Source: Tachypleus tridentatus (lineage: Eukaryota; Arthropoda; Merostomata; Xiphosura; Limulidae). Taken from it: DNA of 64,000 nt. Below, in pieces: positions 12,801 to 24,371 of this stretch. The notes below the pieces were generated by a model. That model did no database searches, had not been told where the DNA came from, and saw only the letters and a list, made by a program, of their open reading frames with translations. The stretch lies in assembly GCF_004210375.1 (NCBI RefSeq), contig NC_134837.1, positions 161,675,310 to 161,739,309 of the forward strand, given 5' to 3'. Numbering within the stretch: position 1 is the stretch's first letter; each line of letters begins with the position of its first letter. A program made the translations under genes and the position numbers.

Positions 12801-13813
12801 GAACATCTGACCACTAGATTCAATGCAGACAACAATGACTTGAGGCAATATCTGGCACTTGAGAACATGATCACATCTGGCAAGATTGACAACTCGGTTA
12901 TAAACTTCTATCCAGAAATCTCTGTACAACGGCTCGAGTTTCAGTTGCCCAAGTTCAAAGGAACAAACAACAAAAGCAGTATCTCTGAAAGGTGCGATGC
13001 AAAGGATGCTTATTGTAAAATGCATGAAACAAGCCAGCAGATGTTTAGTGAAATGTTTCTTCTCATGAAAATTTTACTTGTATGTCCAGTATTCAGCTGC
13101 GAATGTGAACGCAGCTTTTGTGCATGAAGACGGTTGTAGACGTGGTTAAGGTCAACTATGTCTCAATGCCTTTTCAACTATGTGGCAGTTTGTCACATTC
13201 ACAAAGATGAGGTCGACAAGATAAATATAGAAGAGCTTATGAAAGGATTAATAAACAGATCATCACAAAGGAGGTTTATGTTTGGGAACATGTAGACTAG
13301 AGGACTAAATGAATCTTACTTCAATGAAAAGTATGAATAATTATGTGCTTAATTGTAATGATGTGTAATTTTCAAGAGTTTGCAAAGACATTTTAATTAT
13401 TTTTATCAAACAACATGAACAGTTTTTAGTATATATAAACTTATCAAGGGTAATTACTAACTTCATTAATATTTGAAAACGTAATTCATGCAATGAAAGT
13501 TATTAGTGACTTTGTCAAGTATAATGGCCATCTTTTATACTGTGCAGTGTGCAGGAATAAATTCATGTGGCAGTTAATTTGTGACACATATGTCTTTATT
13601 CTGTCAACATTTTGAAAACTGTTCACAACATCTCACTTATACAAACCTACATGGAAACCTTGAAGTATCGTGTCAACAAGATTATTCTGTGACTGCATGT
13701 TTACAGTTTTCAGGTTCACGTAATCAGAGATTACCAATTTATAAATTGAACAGTTCACATAAGTGGTTGCAAAAATTATCCTCCCCAATCGGGTGTAACA
13801 AATTACGCCCCTG
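9713..13813 (+). mobile_element. hAT transposon, ZMYM1-like type, decayed
   Basis: The right terminus reads, in reverse complement, CAGGGGCGTAATTTG, the terminus style of Tip100-class hAT elements. It is followed by GTAAAGAA (13,814-13,821), and GTAAAGAT lies at 9,705-9,712: an 8-bp target duplication with one mismatch. The left terminus is not recognisable and is replaced by the perfect hairpin. The transposase is spread over 10,954-13,294 in several frames. There is a TTF-type zinc-finger region (KWFDEFPWLHF...CFYCAKAENRG), a catalytic core (MVDGTQDVTG, then AQTYDGAANMSDAYSG and CHCGAHKANLI) and a C-terminal dimerisation segment (CPVFSCECERSF...FNYVAVCHIHKD). At least five stops or frame changes separate these parts. 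It sits in the Phm intron between 9,640 and 13,960. The stretch 9,849-10,950 is its noncoding 5' part. Confidence 0.8.
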
Positions 13814-14181
13814 GTAAAGAAAGCTTGAATTAAAATGTTTAAAATTATGAGTTATTAGCTTATAATACTGGAGCAAATAAATATACATTAATATAAATCA
13901 TGGTTTCTTGATTTTATACATGTTATACTTAACAGTCAATTTGAATATTTTATTAACAGGCTGCTCGTTGTACGATGAAAAATTTCAGAGATGTTGACAT
14001 TGAAGTTGGGAAAGAAATTTCTGAAGCAAATATTTACATTTTAACATTTTATTTCACATTCAACAAACAAACATAAATATAATACAAATGATTGATTTCC
14101 TTGTGATTACAAAAATATGACATTTATTTTGTTTTTTAGTATATGTTTTACTTGGAAAATATTTTGTATAGTTATGAACTA

Positions 14182-15165
14182 CACCCTTGTGCAAATTAAT
14201 TGAGACAAATGGTCATTTTACAATATTTTTAACATGGCGGCCGGTGTAGGCTCGCTGGACCCGCTTATTTCCTTTAATAGTCACTTTTTCACGCAGACGG
14301 CGTTATTAGCTGTGTTTTACAGTACGGTCGATCTATTTTTGGGATATATGACGAAATTTTGAGGAATATTACGTCATTCGAAATTGCGTTAGAAGGGCAT
14401 GGAGACCAGTCAAAAACGACTTCTTACCAACTCAAGAAAGAAAAAACAGTATCAATGGGGTCTGAAATACAAGAACTGGACGCAAGAACAATAGAGGAAG
14501 GTGTTATTCAGTGACAAGCCTTATTTCTTCGTACAGGGTCAAAGAAGTCTGCATGTTCGCAGATCTGCTAGTGAGAAACTTCGAGAATCTCACATCAATC
14601 AGTTCGTAAAACATCCCTTGAAGAATATGTTTTGGGGCTTTTTTCAGCTACTATGGCGTCGGGGGCTTACATATCGTAGAAGGTATGATGCGAGGACCAC
14701 AGTACATCGAAGTTTTTTAGAGAAGAGTGGTTCCAGAATTGAAAAAGAGATTTCCAGATGGATCTGGCATTTTTCAGCAAGATCTTTCTCCGTGCCACAC
14801 ATCGAAACGTGTGAAGAATTTTATGATTACAATGCAAATAAAGGTGATGGACTGACCTGGAAACTCTCCAGACTTAAATCCTATTGAAAATCTTTGGGCG
14901 ATTTGTAAAGAAAGACTTCGGGGAAAATACTGTACTATGAATGATAAGCTAATTGAAGCCATAATTGAGGTGTGGTACTGCGATCCAAAAATTGGTAAAG
15001 ATTGCAGTCAACTCGTGGACTCGATACCAAAGCAGATTAATGATCTTCTGAAAAATAAATGATAAAAAGTATCATGTGTTAATTTGCAAGTAATTTTTGG
15101 ATTCTTCACATTCCAAGCAAATGAATATTTTTTTGTTTTTAAAATGTCTTCTTCCGTGTTGCAAT
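14182..15165 (+). mobile_element. Tc1-like DNA transposon (family A, copy 2), decayed
   Basis: The left end CACCCTTGTGCAAATTAATT follows a TA. The body is colinear with the copy at 49-1,017, including the same missing N-terminal segment. The right terminal repeat is not recognisable. The transposase frame (14,501-14,887 and flanks) reads FSDKPYFF where copy 1 has FSDETHFF, and the Trp before PGNSPDLNPIE is a TGA stop. The second Asp region is shifted out of frame. It is inserted in the last Phm intron. Confidence 0.8.
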
Positions 15166-15339
15166 TAGTCATTTTCAGTAACAATTTAAATGCTTATTAT
15201 GAGTGCCTCTGTGTCTCTAACTTAAAATGACGAATACTTCTCAAGTTAAATGGATGTTTTTATATACCACCACCAACAACAACAACAAAAAATATAATAA
15301 TAAACAATAAGTAAATTCAATAACTGGTTACATTCTGAT

Positions 15340-15430
15340 GAACTTATGTATTGTGGGTATTACAATTTTAATTAACATATAGAACATAACAACGTTTCGG
15401 TCTTCTTAAGTCATCTTCAGGCTAACAAAG
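15340..15430 (-). mobile_element. Penelope-like element terminal fragment with hammerhead-like core
   Basis: The reverse complement of 15,389-15,424 reads CCTGAAGATGACTTAAGAAG followed by ACCGAAACGTTG. This holds the CUGANGA and GAAA boxes of a hammerhead ribozyme, separated by a weak stem. The flanking GTGGGTATTACAATTTTAAT is also seen near 44,427 and 57,838, next to related fragments. No reverse transcriptase is attached. Confidence 0.55.
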
Positions 15431-15777
15431 AGAGTTTGCAAGTGAATCTGAAAATGATCTCAGAAGCTCGATACGTTGTTCTGTACTTTGTGCTAATTAA
15501 AGTTTTATTACCCATACCAGTCATCTTGAGAATACATTTTTACTTCCAAGTTGGTTTTTTATCGTCACGGAAAACTTTGTTTTGTTTACTTCTGTACAGG
15601 CCAACTGGCAATGATGAAATGTGTAATTTCTACCTGATGTACTATGTGGAAGGTGACAGAATCGTAAGTAAACAGGATTGCTTCTCTCCAGGACCTCCAA
15701 TCTACCGTTGGTGCTGGGACTCTCGCTTGCGAAGCATTCCAAACTCCATTGATAAAGATGAAAGCACTTCAGAATAA

Positions 15778-16732
15778 TTAGGCAGATTTCTAGTTTGATA
15801 GCATAATATTCCTTCTACATGATGTAAGTTGTGTTTTCGTCCTTTTATTGGCCTCTTTTTAATTGTGTTTGAGTTTTGTATCTGACTTGTGACCATTATT
15901 TTGTTTAAACTCGATTTATTTTCACAGACAGACTTGTTGCTTTGCGCAAAAAAAACAAAACAAATAATCTTTTATTTAAAATTTAATATCAAAAACGTGT
16001 CATTAATTGGGTGAAAATGTATAATTTCTTTTTCAGTGCGGTGTCAAAATATTATTGTTATTCATAGAATATTATCCAATTACACATTTCTTATCTAAAA
16101 CTGTTGGTTCTTATATTAAATGTATATTCACTATAATGCTTTAAGTTGTAACTTGTAGACATTGTACAAATGTATCTCTTATGATCTATGTCTTTTATAT
16201 GTGGTTACAGTTTGTCTTTTATTGTAAGCAATGTTTCATCTCATTTGTGTTATTTTAAACAACAAAATCAGTGCTAGTGAAAATTGCACAGCTTTCGAGA
16301 AAACCTGACTTAGGTACTTGTATGTTTTCAGTGAAAGCAGTTTCTTATTTTCTTAGAACTTGACCATATATTTGGTAATTATTTTTAATTTTTATTGTTT
16401 TTTAATTTTATTCATGATTGGGAGCTGTGACTGTAAAATCATTAATCTCGGACTTATTTGGTGATGTTATGTTAACCAAAGCCTATGTGGAGAAAGTGAT
16501 CTGAATGAACCTAACCCTCCATGGTCTGTAAGACCAAAATCACAACAATGAGAAGAAAGCCTTTATGACGTCGCCCAAAAGTCCACTGTTTAAAGATGGA
16601 AGAAAGTTTTTATAAGTGGTCTTTTGGCCACTGTATAATAATCGACATTTCTAGGAGTTCTGGCCACCTTATAAAAGTTGAAATTTATAGGACTTCTCGT
16701 TACGTTTTATGACTAAATTTCAAGTTTATAAA
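15778..16732 (+). other. 3' flank of the Phm copy
   Basis: AT-rich sequence following the TAA at 15,775-15,777; probably the former 3' untranslated region and intergenic DNA. I saw no unequivocal AATAAA close to the stop, so the 3' end is not defined. No other feature seen. Confidence 0.4.
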
Positions 16733-16745
16733 TAATTTCAGCGAC

Positions 16746-17023
16746 TTGTTTGTTTGTTTTTTGAATTTCGCACAAAGCTACTCGAGGGCAATCTGTGCTA
16801 GCCGTCCCTAATTTCGTAGTGTAAGACTAGAGGGAAGGCAGCTATTCATCACAACCCACCGCCAACTCTTGGGCTACTCTTTTACTAACGAATAGTGGGA
16901 TTGACCATTACATTATAACGCCCCATGACTGAAAGGGCGAGTATGTTTGGCGCAACGGGAATGCGAATCCGCGACCCTCAGATTACGAGTCGCACACCTC
17001 AACACGCTTGGCCATGCCGGAGC
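16746..17023 (-). mobile_element. tRNA-derived SINE, family 1, with target duplication
   Basis: Full-length minus-strand copy, tail at the left and head (CGGCATGGCCAAGCG in reverse complement) at the right. It is flanked by TAATTTCAGCGAC (16,733-16,745) and TTATTTCAGCGAC (17,024-17,036), 12 of 13 identical, marking the insertion site. Confidence 0.9.
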
Positions 17024-17036
17024 TTATTTCAGCGAC

Positions 17037-17830
17037 ACTGTACATTTCGTGGTTAAGAATGTATTTGTGTTGAATCGCTGTTAAAAGTGGGTGTGAATAT
17101 AATGTATTACTAGTTGCTTTCATGTGATTTTGCTCGCTTTCAATTAAGAGATCTACTTGTTGATGACTGAATAAAATAGTTTCCTTTTATTATCCGATCT
17201 TTCTGGATCTCCACAGACTTTTAAAAGAAATGAAGAAGAAAACATGTACTTAATAAACAAAGGTATACAGAAGTTAGATACTTAGAATTTATATAGATAT
17301 ACAGTAAACCTAAAACTAAATAAGTGACCTGATAATGTCAGCCACACCCAAAATTGGTTTATCACGTGCGGTGCTACAATTGAGCTCCCTTATCTACACG
17401 CCAATTATGGAGAAATGCATTTTGAATAACAACAAAAAATATATATATTATTTAGTTATAACCAAAAACAAGCCAAAACAAAAATAAAATAAAAACACTG
17501 CACTAATTGAAAGAATCTCGGGGTACAAGCTATAACGTGAGGTATAAAATTTACCCTAGGTTTTAGAGGCGACTAAAGAAGTAGGACCCACATTGCGGTG
17601 GAGATACATCGTCTATCAGTTCATTCACCCATCTCACATAAAGAAATGAAATAAAGTAAAATAAAAAAAACAGCAGTAGAAATTAAAATTAGAGAGCGAT
17701 TTCCACATTTATATCACCCTTCACTGTCTGTAGACAGCTGTGGGTAGCTGACTGCTTTCCATAGTAAAGAAAAAACTGAAAAATAAGAATAATAAAAATA
17801 AGGTACTAACATCTGGATTAATTAAACTGA
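17037..17830. other. Gene-free stretch
   Basis: AT-rich. No coding segment, splice-flanked exon or repeat unit recognised. Confidence 0.35.
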
Positions 17831-18096
17831 GGCTTGGCGTGGCCAGGTGGTTATGGCACTGGACTGGTACTCCGAGAGTTACGGGTTCGAATCCCCGTCA
17901 CATCAAACATGCTTTCCTTTTCAACCTTGAGGACGTTATGCAACGGTCAATTCCACTATTCATTGGTAAATAGCCCAAGAATTGGTGGTGGTGACTAGCT
18001 GCCTTTCTTCTAGTCTTACACTGTTAAGTTACGGACGACTAGCATAGATAGCCCTCGTGTAGCTTTGCGCGAAATTCAAAACCAAACAAGTAAATT
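17831..18096 (+). mobile_element. tRNA-derived SINE, family 1
   Basis: Plus-strand copy. The head GGCGTGGCCAGGTGGTTATG (A box) and GGGTTCGAATCCCCG (B box) are well kept. The body is diverged, and the tail TTTGCGCGAAATTCAAAACC lies at the right. The A and B boxes are closer to consensus than in most copies here. Confidence 0.85.
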
Positions 18097-18454
18097 CAAT
18101 AAAGTTACCTCTGGAAGTTAGCATTTCAGCCCCATTATGGCAGAAAGGCACTAATTGGTAACCCAGTAAACTGCTAATTGTATTCCCCATACCTATCGGT
18201 TCTTTCGAAAATCTATTGTTCTTCGTTTAAATGTGTAATTGGGTAAAATGTAACGGACTTACTAAATAACACCCGCACGTTAACATTACTCACGTTTTTA
18301 TACTGCTCAAATTGTTTATTTCACTTCCAAGGAGATTCCATTCGTTGAGCCACGCACAAGACGTTAAAACTCCCACCAAGCAAACGATAACAGAAACGTA
18401 TAAATTTGAAACAAAACGAAAGACAGTGTTTAGTCTCTGAATATTTCACAATGT

Positions 18455-18540
18455 TGGCGTACATTAACACACACCAACACATTATATGCTCACCTGGCTA
18501 TCAAATAACACACATCAACATATTATATGCTCCCCTGGCT
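18455..18540 (-). repeat. Two-unit repeat carrying a splice-donor sequence
   Basis: Immediately downstream of the last SLC6 exon on the minus strand, about 41 bp (ATAGCCAG then GTGAGCATATAAT) is present twice. The first unit overlaps the exon end and reads CAG/GGGAGC, so the true donor has GG. The second unit retains CAG/GTGAGC. The same unit is expanded to about eight copies in the inverted duplicate at 49,679-50,005. Confidence 0.8.
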
Positions 18541-19584
18541 GTCAATTCCAAGAATTAACAGCATAAGAAAGGACACAATTGACCATAAAGGGGGAGGTGG
18601 CAACTGTAGAACAACTTCTGGATAAACAAGGAAAGCTAACTCTGGACCTGAAGAAAATACACCATGTTAGATTATATTTGAACAAAGACCGTGTTTGTAC
18701 TCTGAAAATAACACAGCAGGTCACTGTCTGATAATACTAAGTTTATATTAAGATGTTGATACACTGTAACTTACCAATAAACGTTTCATTTTAAATGTTT
18801 TAGAACCAAGATTAAAGAAAATATTAATAAGGTTTGTTCTGAATACGTTGATTTAGTACAGAAACAGAGCTTTTAGTGTTTATATAAACAACTGAAGCAC
18901 AAGAAGACTGAATTATCTTACCGGACTTCACAACGTCAGCAGCTTCAGTCCCGTCGCCTTTCATGTAGACCATGTGACCGAGAACGGAAAATATCACAGT
19001 ACCAGCAAATATGCTGGTAGCAGGGTTAACAAAATATAGAATATTTCCGTCTCTAGAAATAAAGATATAGAAACAATAATGAATGTGTTCAAAGTGTACA
19101 ATAATATCTATTGAAAGAATAACGAATACAGAGTACAGAGAATTATTATATTGAACATTTTTGTGCAAAATCATTGTTAAATAATCAAATAAAAAAAAAA
19201 TTTGGTTTTTTTTGTTTTGTTACCGGAAGAAGTTGTGGCTAAACTTGTAGCTTCCAAGAGTTACGACGGAACCGAAACCAACACCAAAGGTGAAAAACAC
19301 TTGTGTTCCTGCTGTCACCCAGACCTGATAACATTAATATAATAAATTAATACTGATTTCACAGAGTTCACTTCTGAGAAAATATAACACTAATTTAGTT
19401 TCGTTGCGTTTTGATTAAAGAATTATTAACTGGTATCAAAACTTGAGAGCAAATAAACGAAAAAAAAAAAAGTCGCTTGACAGTTACTGATTAACAATGA
19501 CACTGTTTTCACCAAAGACGTAAACTACAGTTACATTAGATGGGAAGTTTTATTTGTTGCCCAGCCTGGTTGTTAGTGTTTGTC

Positions 19585-19650
19585 TTCAGCGTCAGGGGCA
19601 TTAAAATGTACGGTTAATCTCACTATTCGTTGGTAAAAGAATATACGATG
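19585..19650 (+). mobile_element. SINE family 1 fragment inside the SLC6 intron
   Basis: The core AATCTCACTATTCGTTGGTA matches the middle of family 1. The same fragment lies inverted at about 48,595-48,665 in the plus SLC6 copy, so it predates the duplication. Confidence 0.6.
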
Positions 19651-19689
19651 GGTTCTGTCCAACAACCTTTGACATCTAACATCAATATT

Positions 19690-19920
19690 TACTAGTGTTT
19701 ATATCGTATATGAATGTAATAATAATAACATTAGTATATTAATATAATAACAACATTTAAATCTGAATATAATGACAATAACATTTATATATCAATGTAA
19801 CAACAATAACACTTATATATGAATATAATAACAAATACATGTATATATGAATGTAATAACAGTAACATTTATATATGAATATAATAACAATAACATTAGT
19901 GTATGAATGTACTTACAAAA
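19690..19920. repeat. AT-rich degenerate tandem repeat
   Basis: Repeats of about 27 bp built on ATATATGAATATAATAACAA lie in the intron between SLC6 exons 5 and 6. The counterpart in the plus copy is at about 48,405-48,535. Confidence 0.75.
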
Positions 19921-20160
19921 ACATAAACGAACCTTGGGATCCAAAAGTTTGTCAAATTTTGGAGTAATGTAAAAAAAGTAGTCCGTCTCCAGCGCCCTCT
20001 AACGTCACTCCACGAATAAGAAGAATGATTCGAATGACGTATGGAGTGACTGCTGACACCTTAATAATCTGTGAACAATGAACAAATAATGAAGTAAAAC
20101 AGTCCAAAGAAATGAAATAATTAATGCTAGAAACATTAAAGATTATTGGATTAAATAAAC

Positions 20161-20420
20161 GGTGATGTTTTCTTATGATTATTGTAATGGTGTTTTATGT
20201 CATTAGGTGATGTTTCCTTATGATTATTGTAATGGTGTTTTATGTCATTAGGTGATGTTTCCTTATGATTACTGTAATGGTGTTTTATGTCATTAGATGA
20301 TCTTTCCTTGTGATTACTGTAATGTTTTTTGTTACTATGTGATCTGTTCTTGTAATTACTATAATGGTGTTTTATGTCATTAGGTGATGTTTCCTTATGG
20401 TTACTGTAACACTGTTTTAT
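20161..20420. repeat. 45-bp minisatellite, about 5-6 units
   Basis: Units contain GGTGATGTTTCCTTATGATT followed by ATTGTAATGGTGTTTTATGT. Early units are nearly identical and later units diverge. It lies in an SLC6 intron between exons 4 and 5; that intron is absent from the plus copy. Confidence 0.9.
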
Positions 20421-20599
20421 GCAATCTTTCCTTTCTTTCCAAGTTTTATTTTAGTTTAAATCTTACCTTGCCACTTCTCAGTAGACCTTTCCAGATGACG
20501 AAATAAACCATAAACCAGGTAAGTAACAAACACAAACTCAGTTCCATGTTCTCACCTCCCAAGTCATGTAATCCCGAAGTAATCTGTAATGTTCGACGA

Positions 20600-22579
20600 C
20601 TTCAAAAGAGTAATAAATACTGTTTTATTGAAATGTACTATTTAACCAACTTCAGTTAGGGTTTCATAATTTTTAATTTTTGAGTATTAAATGATAAAAC
20701 TGTCTACTATGGTATTATAAGTACCTTTCAAGCCAATAATAGAAACAAGGAAGGTTATTTAAAAACCAATTATACCTAGAAATATATGTCCTAAAATTTA
20801 TCTTACTAGATTAACAATAACAAGTTTAACTGAGTAAAATTCTCACAAGGTACACGGTGCACTATAAACTGGCACATGATGTGTCCATTATTATTACAGT
20901 CATTGTTAGTTAAGCCTATTCCTAGATGTAGCTACAGTAAGCATCATCTGTTTTGAACAGAATTCTACACACTAATCTCATATTGTGAAAAGGAAGAGAA
21001 ACAAAGGCAATGGTAGTTTGTGAGAATAGTGACTCACATGCAACATAATTTTGAAACACTATTTCTAAACTTCCCTAATTAAAACATGTGTACCTCTGGA
21101 GGAAGTGTGCTTCCCCTGGAACAATTACCTTTTTATGTATAATGACTTTGAATGATGTACTTGTATTTTTAACCAACTTCCACAAAATATATATATAACA
21201 AACATTATAACAGAATTAAAATTAAACAGTTATTTTGAATTATTAATCTTATTTCTCAACCATGAATCACAACAAATAATGTAAGTGGTCATTACATTAT
21301 TTTATCAGATAAAATCCAGACACTGATGTCAGACTAGTCAGCAGGTATGTAAAATCATTTAAGGGTTAGAATTTGAGTGCTTATAAACGTAATATCTCAA
21401 CTCCTACTGCCTTTCATAGGGCTGCAGCCAATTGTGAGAAGGCAGTTATGCTTAATATTCAGATACAACCTCCACGTGCAAAATAATCGTAGAAAAATAA
21501 AATCGTAGAAATAAAAGCATCCTAAAAATTCTAAAAGTTAAAATTTCCAACCTCCACTCTTTTATTTAAAAAATGATATTAAACAAAATTTAAAATTAAA
21601 CTTTTAATAGAAATATGTTTAAATTCAAAATTTAACAATTATTTTACAAATATTTAAATTTTCTATCATTCATATAAAAAAACTTCTATTATGATTAATT
21701 TTAGCTGTTAACATATTTATTAAAAGAAGTATCTTACATTCTCATACAAATTATCAAAAGTAATCATATTTTTTATATTTTTACCTTTAACTTTGTCTTT
21801 GTTAAGCACAAAGATACACATTGAGATATCTGTTACTTGCATTATAAGTCTTCAGACAAACCGTTATGCTACTTGGAAGCCACCTTTACTTCTTTTTTTT
21901 AACTATTACAAGTATTTATTACAATTGAAATTCTAATACAAATAATTTTATTTAAAGATTCAGCAGTTTTGTTTTGAAAATCATTGTATAATTCATAAGA
22001 ATAAGGAGTTTTTCTTCAAAATATTTTCCTCTTTTTATTAGTAGATTTACATTGTATAATTTTCCAAGATAGTTATTTTGACATAAGTAAATGAATGTTT
22101 GTTAATGGGATCTATTTCAATAGAATTGGGAAGATTTTTATTACACTGAGATCTTCCTAGATTGAAACTTAAATGTGAAGGATTAGTTGTTTGTTCTACA
22201 CACTTAAACCACATATATTATAAGTTAGTAAATAAATTATATTATCATTTTACATAGTGGTATATCTTAAAATTCATTGTGGCTGGACAAGTTAAACATC
22301 TTGGACTATCGACAATATATTTTTCATAAATTAAAGTAGAAAATATAAATTACTGGTAAACAGTTAAGTGGACTAAAAACCAGTGTACAAATGTGGAAAA
22401 TGAATAAATAATAACATTATGTTGATAGAAAATAGTTATTTAATTGTACTTCCCTTGTAATATATATATGTGTATATATACATAGAAAACAATATTTTGA
22501 GAACACTAGATCCAAATACGACTCATATCTATTGATCGAAAATAATAAATTCATCTAAAAAATAAAAAATTAAACCTAC
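20600..22579 (-). other. Intron 3 of the SLC6 copy
   Basis: About 2 kb of AT-rich intron. No repeat family, exon or open frame of note was recognised. Confidence 0.4.
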
Positions 22580-22688
22580 TCCCAGAATTCGGTTACAGGT
22601 GATTTTGCTTCGGTGGCTGTAATATTGAGATTCGTGATGTTGGTTCCCTCTTTCATACAGTATTTTGTGTTCCACCAATTACCACACG

Positions 22689-22757
22689 GCTCGTTTGGGT
22701 TAAGAAAACATTTTTGCATATAAATTTCTCAACAGGTGGGTTTCTCGACATCGCTAA
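22689..22757 (-). mobile_element. 69-bp Penelope-like fragment inserted in SLC6 exon 3
   Basis: It is flanked by an exact 13-bp direct repeat CAATTACCACACG (22,676-22,688 and 22,758-22,770). The inserted sequence begins GCTCGTTTGGGTTAAGAAAA and matches the terminus of the Penelope-like element near 27,096 (GCTCGTTTGGGTTGAGAAAA). Removing insert plus one repeat (82 bp) restores an exon of 226 nt whose phases fit both neighbours, so this is an exonic insertion rather than an intron. Confidence 0.85.
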
Positions 22758-23378
22758 CAATTACCACACGATTCCCAAGGCAGTGGTGACGTCATTGAGA
22801 ACACGAAGTAGAATAAAGTCCAAGCTATTATCACCACGTAGTAGATATTATAGAGACAAACGATGACCATTGAAACAGAGCCAATTCCTAGTGAAAGTGT
22901 AGATTACATAATGTAAGAACTGTTGACATATTTGAGACACAAGTATGAGTTATATTTATCCGGAAAAGGTGAAAATACTAAGGCACTAGAAGTAAACAAC
23001 AATAGCTACCTTTAAAGATAGGAACTAAATTCCAGATCCCGATACCACCAACGCTGAGGTACTGACCAATGGCCACTTCCAGGAAGAATAGAGGAGCAGC
23101 ACACAAGACTAAACAGATGAGGTAGGGAAACAAAATGCCCCTAAATAACAAACAACAACATATAATCCATTAGAACCATCGATTTAACATTTAGTAAGGT
23201 AAAGGTTTCATGTATATTATGTTGAATTAAACCACAAGACACATACCTCCACCATTTTCATAACACAAGTATGGAAATCGCCATACGTTTCCAAGACCGA
23301 CAGCGTAGTTTATAGAACTTAAAACAAAGTCCAGTTTTCCTTCCCATTCCCAACGTTCTGGTTCGTCCTCCTTATCTG

Positions 23379-23450
23379 GACTTGTTACCGACTGGATCAT
23401 TTCATCAGGTATTGTGATCACTACCGACTGGTTCATTTCATCAGGTATTG
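23379..23450 (-). repeat. 36-bp tandem duplication in the SLC6 N-terminus
   Basis: Two adjacent 36-bp units encode the 12-residue near-repeats [12 protein letters not shown] and [12 protein letters not shown]. The plus copy shows only one diverged unit. The repeat is in the cytoplasmic N-terminal tail, ahead of TM1, and keeps the frame. Confidence 0.85.
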
Positions 23451-24371
23451 TGATCATTTCCACTCCATTTTCTACACTGACGGTTTCTGATGTTTCATTT
23501 TCAGAAGATACTTTATTCAAGGACATAACTTTAACACAAACAAATGCTGTAGAAAACAAAATACATTGTCAAGATATATATGTATATATATATATAGTTG
23601 AAAAAGCATACAGTTATATACATGTATAGTTGAAGCGATGAAGAAATAAATACACCTCAGAAAACCAGTAAAATAAATTTGTTTAAATGTTCTGTTTCAT
23701 TTATTCCATTAGACACAACTTCTATGTGCACCCACACCCTAAATTGTTTCATTTAAAACCATTTTCATGTGCACATATACACAATAATTCATCTAGGGAG
23801 ACATAAATTCAGTACAATCAAATACATTATGTAATTGTACGTTCCAAGAGATGTCACTTATGTATATTTACGTTTTATTCAAGTAGATCCATTTTTAAGT
23901 TTCGTTTGTTAAAATTTTTATATTTTAAACTGCCACAATTTCTTCTTTGTTTATATAGTTTTCTAATTTTTTAAAACAAACTTTCAAGCATAAAAACCTA
24001 GAAATGAAATTCAGAAAGATAATATTAAAACTGACAATATATTTAACAAAATAATTCCAACATTTCTGAGTCGTTCTTATTCTTATGTACATTTATTAAA
24101 GCCAGGATTGGTTAGAAATTAGGATTTTTCTTCGTTCTGCACTTTATTGGTTGATTTTGTTCACCCTTTGATTTAATAAAATTATGCTAGAGGCGCTTCC
24201 TACTGAATGGTTGGTTGTTGACTTGCTGCCTCAAGCAGTAAGTAAAAACCATGAACAGTGGAGTAAAAAAGTGTTTTATGTTGTTTGTTGTTCGGTTGCT
24301 GTGTGAAGTTCATGTCCCGTGCTTCAAACGTCCACTCTTTTCCTAAGTTAGTTAATACAGTAGTCCTAATA

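Larger units (their letters stand above)
7129..15777 (+). pseudogene. Phm: Peptidylglycine alpha-hydroxylating monooxygenase, degraded copy
   Basis: PHM hydroxylates C-terminal glycine of neuropeptide precursors in the secretory pathway, the first step of peptide amidation. Exon 1 (7,129-7,269) encodes 47 residues: a basic start, a hydrophobic signal segment (TIFWILWLSL), then LLMPDVQPKV, which matches the start of the PHM domain; the donor is GTAAGT. Later exons are 9,363-9,442 (KLVAGYVVKPNGQ, stop, LLIGKHDLLKPQ), 9,590-9,640 (MFYPVQNN...GDIV), 13,960-14,009 (AARCTMKNFRDVDIEVG) and 15,600-15,777 (PTGNDEMCNFYLMYYVEGDR... ending DESTSE and TAA). DEMCN is the conserved second copper-site Met motif. 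Exons for the central roughly 200 residues, including the copper-binding His pairs, are absent. The codon at 9,404-9,406 is TAG where PHM has Trp. The donor after 14,009 reads GA instead of GT. A hAT and a Tc1-like element occupy its introns. I read it as a dead duplicate. Confidence 0.85.

Noticed and set aside
19690-19920. CRISPR-like array in regular AT repeats
   Set aside because: Units are degenerate, without constant repeat and unique spacer structure, in a eukaryotic intron.
22689-22757. A short intron between PWESCG and NWWNTKYC
   Set aside because: The direct repeat at both edges, the Penelope-like sequence and the phase arithmetic favour an insertion. Splicing with the available GT and AG would give a stop directly after the junction.
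18535-23546. A functional SLC6 transporter gene
   Set aside because: Phases are good, but exon 3 carries an 82-bp insertion, the last donor reads GG, and no TM9-TM12 exons follow. The three homopolymer indels alone would not have been decisive.
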